The notes below the pieces were generated by a model. It ran no database searches and was not told the DNA's origin. It worked only from the letters and a program-made list of their open reading frames with translations. A DNA stretch of 10,355 nucleotides from Candidatus Peregrinibacteria bacterium RIFOXYB2_FULL_32_7 (GTDB taxonomy: Bacteria > Patescibacteriota > Gracilibacteria > UBA1369 > GWF2-33-10): the NCBI GenBank assembly GCA_001787465.1, contig MFXJ01000021.1, positions 1 through 10,355 on the forward strand, read 5' to 3'. Position numbers and translations under genes: made by a program. Position 1 is the stretch's first letter. The number at the start of each line of letters is the position of its first letter. This document shows positions 6,044-10,355 of this stretch, in pieces.

Positions 6044-6604
6044 ATGTTTTACCCAATTGCTCAACTTCAAAATAAAATTATCGTTGTGGATCATGAACCA
6101 TATCTTGTTACTAAATTTAATTTTGCTAAGCAAGCTCGTGGTACCGGATCAGCTAAATGTACTTTAAAAAATCTTAAAACTAGCGCTAATATTCAAAAAA
6201 CTTTTCAAGGTAATGAAAAGGCTGAAGCCGCTGACATTAAATTCGTTCGTTGCCAATATCTTTATAAAGAGGGCTCTAAATTGAATTTTATGAATAATGA
6301 GACTTACGAACAATTTGAAATAGATGAAGAAATGATAGGTGATCTTACTTATTTTTTAATTGAAGGGACTGATACTGATGTGCAATTTTTTGAGGAGCAA
6401 CCAATTAGTGTTCAATTTCCTCCGAAAATGAAATTAAAAGTAATTGAAACCGATCCGGGAGTAAGGGGCGATACCGCTTCAGGAGGTTCTAAGCCGGCAA
6501 AAATGGAAACAGGACTAACAATACAGGTGCCATTTTTTGTAAAAGAAGGTGATATGCTACTCATCAATACAGAAACTTTTGAATATTGCGAAAGAGTGCA
6601 GTGA
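6044..6604 (+). CDS. efp: Translation elongation factor P
   Basis: EF-P binds ribosomes stalled at consecutive prolines, between the P and E sites, and stimulates peptide bond formation. The 186-residue length is normal. The three beta-barrel domains are recognisable: an N-terminal KOW-like domain (1-65), a central OB domain (about 70-130) and a C-terminal OB domain (about 131-186) with the family signature around DPGVRGDTASGGSKPAKMET (138-157). The domain I loop that reaches the peptidyl-transferase centre reads AKQARGTGSA (28-37). Aligned with E. coli KPGKG, the residue at the modified-lysine position is Arg32, as in rhamnosylated EF-P, but the rest of the loop differs from the Pseudomonas KSGRN form. 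The lysylation enzymes EpmA/EpmB could not act on it. The start is ATG 6044, without Shine-Dalgarno, and it ends in tandem stops TGA TAA. It is divergent from the ligase and 117 bp before uvrB, with no obvious terminator between. Confidence 0.96.
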   Translation: MFYPIAQLQNKIIVVDHEPYLVTKFNFAKQARGTGSAKCTLKNLKTSANIQKTFQGNEKAEAADIKFVRCQYLYKEGSKLNFMNNETYEQFEIDEEMIGDLTYFLIEGTDTDVQFFEEQPISVQFPPKMKLKVIETDPGVRGDTASGGSKPAKMETGLTIQVPFFVKEGDMLLINTETFEYCERVQ

Positions 6605-6721
6605 TAATTATGAATTGTCAATTAATGAGAAAAGCTTTGCTTGTAGTTATTTTTCTGCTACGCTTCACGGAGTGCTTTTTGAAAATTTTATTTTTTATTT
6701 TTTTTGACTAAATTACTATAA

Positions 6722-8698
6722 ATGTTAAATAAAAACTTTGAACTCATTTGTCCATATCAGCCCGCTGGGGATCAGCCTTTAGCAATTGAAAAACTTGTGA
6801 AAGGATTTAAAAACGAGACTAAATTCCAAACACTTTTAGGAATTACTGGATCAGGAAAAACTTTTACAATGGCTAATGCTATCGCGCAGATTCAAAAGCC
6901 GACTTTGGTTTTAACGCATAATAAGACTCTTGCGGCTCAGCTTTGCAGTGAATTTACAGAATTTTTCCCAAATAATGCGGTTAGTTATTTCGTGTCTTAT
7001 TATGATTACTATCAGCCTGAGGCCTATATGGCCAGTACAGATACTTATATTGAAAAAGATGCTTCAATAAATGAAGAAATTAATAAACATCGACATGCGG
7101 CAACTATGAACTTATTAACTCGTAAAGATGTAATTGTAATTTCTTCTGTTTCTTGTATTTATGGATTGGGATCGGTCGATGATTATGCGGCTTTAGCGAT
7201 AGAGCTAACCGTAGGCGAAACTATTATGAGAGATAAACTTTTACGAAAACTAACGGAAATTCAGTACCGTAGGTCGCAAATGTCATTTGATTCAGGTATG
7301 TTTCATGTGCTTGGTGATACTTTGGAAATTTTTCCTCCAGGTGGGGAAACAATTTTTCGAATTGAATTTTTTGGTGATGAAATTGAGCGAATTACTGAAG
7401 TTGAGGATTTTACAGGTGAACTTATTCAAGAAATGGAAAGTGTAAAAATTTTTCCAGCTAAGCATGATGTTACTACCAAAGAAAAAATTGAACGATCAGT
7501 AGCGGGTATAAAAAAAGATTTAGATATTAGATACGAAGAATTTATTAAATCCGGCCGTTTAGTTGAAGCAGAAAGGATTAAAACTAGAACAGAATATGAT
7601 ATTGAAATTTTATTAGAAACCGGTTATTGCAACGGAATTGAGAATTATACTAGATATTTAAATGGTTTAAAAGCTGGTGAGCCTCAAGCAACGCTTCTTG
7701 ATTATTTCCCCGACGATTTTTTGTTAATGATTGATGAATCGCATATTACGGTCCCGCAAGTTGGAGGCATGCATAATGGTAATTTATCACGTAAAAAAAA
7801 TCTTATTGATTATGGATTTCGATTGCCTTCAGCTTATGATAATAGGCCGCTAAAATTTGAAGAATTTGAAACGCACATGAAAAATGTTTTATTTATTTCA
7901 GCTACTCCGGGACAATATGAATTTGAACATACCAAAAAAGAGAACTTAATCGAGCAAATTATTCGTCCGACTGGACTTATTGATCCGGAAGTTGAAGTTA
8001 GGCCTAGTGAGAATCAAATACAAGATATTTTGGCTGAAATAAAAAATAGAATCAAAATGGGAGATAGGACTTTAATCACTACTTTGACAAAAAAAGATGC
8101 TGAAAAATTAACTGATTTCTTATCAAATATTGGGATAAAAGTTCGTTATTTGCATTCTGATATAGATACGATGGAAAGAATTGAGATTTTAAGATCACTT
8201 CGACTTGGTGAGATTGATGTTGTGGTTGGTATAAATTTATTGCGGGAAGGGCTTGATTTACCAGAAGTATCTTTTATTGCTATTCTTGACGCTGATAAAC
8301 AAGGATTTCTTCGTTCCACAACTAGTTTAATTCAAACTATCGGTCGTGCCGCTAGGAATGTGAATGGCCATGTAGTGATGTACGCTGATAAAATGACTCC
8401 GGCCATGATTTCAGCGCTTGATGAAACAAGTAGGCGTAGAGCTATTCAACTTGCTCATAATGAAAAACATGGAATTACTCCGGCAACAATTAAGAAAGCA
8501 ATAAAAGATATTGCCATGGGCTCAAAAGATCCTGATAAAGAAAAACGAAGGAAAAAAGCTCAGAAGCTACCAAAAGAATTAATGAAAGAATTTATTCAGA
8601 AATTAGAAGCGGAAATGGAGATAGCAGTTATCAATATGGAATTTGAAAAAGCCGCTGATTTGCGGGATGAAATTGAGGAATTGAAAATGAAATTATGA
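6722..8698 (+). CDS. uvrB: Excinuclease ABC subunit B
   Basis: UvrB is the damage-verifying helicase-like subunit of nucleotide excision repair: UvrA loads it on DNA, and it then recruits UvrC for the two incisions. At 658 residues it is full length. Visible parts: N-terminal FELICPYQPAGDQP (6-19), Walker A GITGSGKT (40-47), beta-hairpin region with YYDYYQPEAY (93-102) and the DTYIEKDASINEEI stretch (107-120), Walker B DESH (338-341), motif III SATPGQYE (393-400), RPTGLIDP (415-422), motif V GINLLREGLDLP (503-514), motif VI QTIGRAARN (538-546), and the C-terminal UVR domain (about 624-655) that contacts UvrC or UvrA. No key residue appears altered. The start is ATG 6722, which aligns with family N-termini; no Shine-Dalgarno motif. 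A long T-rich tract (about 6687-6705) and TTGACTAA lie just upstream. I see no clear SOS operator. Confidence 0.98.
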   Translation: MLNKNFELICPYQPAGDQPLAIEKLVKGFKNETKFQTLLGITGSGKTFTMANAIAQIQKPTLVLTHNKTLAAQLCSEFTEFFPNNAVSYFVSYYDYYQPEAYMASTDTYIEKDASINEEINKHRHAATMNLLTRKDVIVISSVSCIYGLGSVDDYAALAIELTVGETIMRDKLLRKLTEIQYRRSQMSFDSGMFHVLGDTLEIFPPGGETIFRIEFFGDEIERITEVEDFTGELIQEMESVKIFPAKHDVTTKEKIERSVAGIKKDLDIRYEEFIKSGRLVEAERIKTRTEYDIEILLETGYCNGIENYTRYLNGLKAGEPQATLLDYFPDDFLLMIDESHITVPQVGGMHNGNLSRKKNLIDYGFRLPSAYDNRPLKFEEFETHMKNVLFISATPGQYEFEHTKKENLIEQIIRPTGLIDPEVEVRPSENQIQDILAEIKNRIKMGDRTLITTLTKKDAEKLTDFLSNIGIKVRYLHSDIDTMERIEILRSLRLGEIDVVVGINLLREGLDLPEVSFIAILDADKQGFLRSTTSLIQTIGRAARNVNGHVVMYADKMTPAMISALDETSRRRAIQLAHNEKHGITPATIKKAIKDIAMGSKDPDKEKRRKKAQKLPKELMKEFIQKLEAEMEIAVINMEFEKAADLRDEIEELKMKL

Positions 8699-8716
8699 TT
8701 ATTAAATGTTTTCATC

Positions 8717-8746
8717 TTGACTAATTGTTTAGTTTCAAATTAGAAT
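8717..8746 (+). promoter_or_regulatory. Sigma70-like promoter for the 341-residue secreted protein gene
   Basis: TTGACT (8717-8722), an 18-bp spacer and TAGAAT (8741-8746) each match the consensus at 5 of 6 positions, making this the best full two-box promoter in the window. Predicted start is near 8753, giving a leader of about 60 nt that contains the hairpin at 8764-8786. Small ACTAA/TTAGT dyads overlap the -35 (8720-8733) and the start region (8748-8758) and could be operator half-sites. Confidence 0.55.
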
Positions 8747-8763
8747 GACTAACCTTAGGTTCT

Positions 8764-8796
8764 ACTATTAGTAATTCGCTAATAGTTTAATTTTTT
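8764..8796 (+). terminator. AT-rich hairpin with T-tract: uvrB terminator or leader element
   Basis: The perfect 8-bp arms ACTATTAG (8764-8771) and CTAATAGT (8779-8786) flank a 7-nt loop and are followed by TTAATTTTTT (8787-8796). This has the form of an intrinsic terminator 66 bp after the uvrB stop, but the stem has only two G-C pairs. It lies downstream of the promoter predicted at 8717-8746, so if that promoter is real the hairpin is in the next gene's 5' leader and could attenuate it, or be a protein-binding dyad. Confidence 0.4.
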
Positions 8797-8815
8797 ATAT
8801 TTTAATTATTAAGTT

Positions 8816-9841
8816 ATGCTAGATGCGTTAAAGTCAGATGTTGACAGTCCTACTGATGGAGGGATAGATAAATCGCCTCATGATAAAGAAGCTTTATGGC
8901 TCCAAAGTATCGGTAGAAATTTTATATTGCCAATTTTAAGTGCAATAATGCTATCAATGGGAACTGCAGATTCTGCTTTGGCTCAGCCAAGAACAAGTCC
9001 TGTTATTGATACTGCTACTAATACTACCGCTGGTACTTATTCTACTTATCCTACTCATCCTACTGATAAAGGATCAGCAGATGAATCAAAAATTTTATTT
9101 AATCTGAAGATGTTGCCAGGAAATGAGTTGATTACATTAACAGACTTAACAGATTTGGCGAGAAGAAGTATAGAAAGGTGGCGGAGTGAGTTATCCGCAA
9201 TTGTTGCGGAAAGTGGAGAAAATCTTGATCAAGATATGGATAAATTTATAGATATTTTTGCCAGACTTTATGGATTTTTATTATCTGGTTTCCCTGAAGT
9301 GTGTCGAGAAATAGCACCAATAAATACATTACTTGAATCAAATCCTGAATTTTTTAAAGCGCTTTATTTATATCTTTTAGAGCATCCTGAAATAAATATT
9401 AGACTTCATAATGTTACTGCTGGATTTTATGATCCGATTGTAGAAGTAACAAAAACAGTTGAATTGGCTCAAAAAGTAGAAAAAGCTAAAAAAGGAAGTG
9501 GAACAGAAGTTAAGCCAGATGATTTCACTCAAAGATTGGATAAATATGTCGTCGATTGTTTAGCTAATTTTGCTGATGATCCTGATAAATTTTATGAAGA
9601 ATATATGAAATTGGTGGATGGAGATCAGATGAAGGGGCAATTTCTAAAAGTAAATAATAATATTAGAAGCTATTACGGTTTAGCTTTAAATTACCCATTA
9701 AGAGCAATTGAAGAATTACTTGAAGGTAAAGGTGTATGGGAGCATGACACTGCACATTTTCCAGGATCAGTGGGTAAAGAAAAATTAGGAGCTGTATATC
9801 GAAAATTGGAAGAGGAGCAAAAGAAATATTTACCTAGTTAA
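8816..9841 (+). CDS. Secreted or membrane-anchored protein of unknown function
   Basis: I do not recognise this 341-residue protein. A long N-terminal region (1-34, ending in an Arg) precedes a hydrophobic core (about 35-48, FILPILSAIMLSMG) and then DSALAQP, a good signal peptidase I site with cleavage likely after Ala56 (ALA-Q). It should therefore be exported; if uncleaved it would be anchored by one N-terminal helix. Residues 57-85 are rich in Thr, Ser and Pro and look like a flexible, possibly glycosylated linker. Residues 105-340 look all-helical, with LLESNPEFFKALYLYLLEHP (172-191) and a weakly similar LANFADDPDKFYEEYMKLVD (249-268). Two cysteines (163, 248) could form a disulfide outside the cell. 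No catalytic signature is seen. The start is ATG 8816 without Shine-Dalgarno; in-frame Met codons further on would destroy the signal. It ends 14 bp from the convergent dprA gene. Confidence 0.8.
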   Translation: MLDALKSDVDSPTDGGIDKSPHDKEALWLQSIGRNFILPILSAIMLSMGTADSALAQPRTSPVIDTATNTTAGTYSTYPTHPTDKGSADESKILFNLKMLPGNELITLTDLTDLARRSIERWRSELSAIVAESGENLDQDMDKFIDIFARLYGFLLSGFPEVCREIAPINTLLESNPEFFKALYLYLLEHPEINIRLHNVTAGFYDPIVEVTKTVELAQKVEKAKKGSGTEVKPDDFTQRLDKYVVDCLANFADDPDKFYEEYMKLVDGDQMKGQFLKVNNNIRSYYGLALNYPLRAIEELLEGKGVWEHDTAHFPGSVGKEKLGAVYRKLEEEQKKYLPS

Positions 9842-9855
9842 TCTAAATAATTTTT

Positions 9856-10355
9856 TTATTTTCCATATCTTCCTCCGCCTAAGTTTTTTATAAATCCTTT
9901 GATTTCCATTAATCCTAGAATTGAACTTAATTCGGCTCCAGATATGTCTATTTTTTGTAAAATCTCATCAAATAATAGATTTTCATTTAAAATTTCATAA
10001 ATTTGTTTTTCAATTTCTAAATCGAATTCCGGTTCTTTCTCCTTGTTTTTGAAAGTTTTTACAGGAAAATTGTCAATAATTTTTTCCAAAACATTTTCTG
10101 GATTTAAAACTAGTTCTGCTTCGTTATTTTTTATCAATAAATTTGTCCCAACGCTTTGTAAATTAAAAACGTTTCCGGGGACTGCTAGAATTTCACGATT
10201 TTGATCGAGAGCTGATTTCGCTGTTATTAGCGATCCAGATTTTTCCTGCGCTTCTATAATTAAAGTAGCGGAAGAAAGACCGCTTATTATTCGATTTCTG
10301 ATCGGAAAATGATAGGCTATTGATGGAACTCCTAAAGGATATTCAGTTAAAAATA
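9856..10355 (-). CDS. dprA: DNA processing protein DprA (Smf), C-terminal half (5' partial)
   Basis: DprA binds incoming single-stranded DNA during natural transformation and loads RecA on it. The frame is open to the window edge, so the N-terminal part, including the GxGID region, is missing; 165 residues are visible. Read from the edge: TEYPLG (3-8), FPIRNRIISGLS (16-27), IIEAQEKSGSLITA (32-45), REILAVPGN (53-61) and GTNLLI (69-74). These are the hallmarks of the Rossmann-like DprA core. A winged-helix domain follows at about 108-165, ending in LGGGRYGK, as in longer DprA proteins. A TTG at 10137 could be misread as the start of a small gene, but upstream codons continue the family sequence without a break. 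It suggests uptake of DNA by the cell, although com genes are not visible here. It is convergent with the secreted-protein gene; no hairpin terminator is seen in the 14-bp gap. Confidence 0.96.
   Translation of the reverse strand, partial: FLTEYPLGVPSIAYHFPIRNRIISGLSSATLIIEAQEKSGSLITAKSALDQNREILAVPGNVFNLQSVGTNLLIKNNEAELVLNPENVLEKIIDNFPVKTFKNKEKEPEFDLEIEKQIYEILNENLLFDEILQKIDISGAELSSILGLMEIKGFIKNLGGGRYGK

Noticed and set aside
6630..6705. Terminator between efp and uvrB (AAGC-ttt-GCTT and CAC-GGA-GTG hairpins before T-rich DNA)
   Set aside because: Stems are only 3-4 bp. The T-rich tract is suggestive, but neither hairpin is stable enough to call.
6704..6732. TTGACT with TTAAAT as a uvrB promoter
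   Set aside because: At any acceptable spacing the -10 falls after the ATG at 6722, so the transcript would start inside the gene. UvrB family alignment supports the 6722 start.
9842..9855. Bidirectional terminator between the secreted-protein gene and dprA
   Set aside because: The 14-bp gap is just A/T-rich; a T run starts there but no dyad is visible.
9856..10137. A complete 93-residue gene starting at TTG 10137
   Set aside because: The same frame continues upstream to the window edge with clear DprA motifs (FPIRNRIISGLS, EAQEKSGSLITA, AVPGN), so the TTG is an internal Leu codon of a partial dprA.

Overview
The window is AT-rich (roughly a third G+C by eye) and gene-dense. It reads as a chromosomal segment of a bacterium using a code in which TGA is stop: the kinase, the 644-residue protein, EF-P and UvrB genes all end in TGA at a natural family length. 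Low G+C, a RdgB-like protein without the usual FGYDP box, an Arg-type EF-P, an O-antigen-ligase-like protein with a TPR tail, and no Shine-Dalgarno motif before any of the seven complete genes fit an uncultured lineage such as Candidate Phyla Radiation/Patescibacteria. That placement is inference. The TGA stops argue against the code-25 lineages (Gracilibacteria, Absconditabacteria).

Layout. 1-473: 3' end of a sensor histidine kinase (+), followed by a Shine-Dalgarno-led ATGA-coupled start that dies after 17 codons. 474-719: a repeat island with two G-rich heptanucleotide arrays, a 62-bp palindromic element, and a GC-rich inverted repeat that runs into the next gene. 720-2000: O-methyltransferase and RdgB/HAM1-type nucleotide pyrophosphatase (both -), separated by a second copy of the palindromic element. 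2070-4004: a 644-residue cytoplasmic protein of unknown function (+). 3979-5988: a Wzy/WaaL-type polysaccharide polymerase or ligase with a TPR tail (-), overlapping the unknown gene tail to tail by 26 bp. 6044-6604: efp (+), divergent from the ligase with an 11-bp palindrome carrying a -10 hexamer on each strand. 6722-8698: uvrB (+). 8816-9841: a secreted or membrane-anchored protein of unknown function (+), behind a good sigma70-like promoter and a hairpin. 9856-10355: the C-terminal half of dprA (-), running off the window.

Most recognised genes are housekeeping: nucleotide-pool cleaning (RdgB), nucleotide excision repair (UvrB), handling of incoming single-stranded DNA (DprA), polyproline translation (EF-P) and surface glycan assembly. 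They do not form one pathway. I see no CRISPR array, tRNA, rRNA, transposase, phage module or recognisable defence system. The less ordinary content is the repeat island, the two unknown proteins, the altered motifs in RdgB and EF-P, and the shared divergent promoter.
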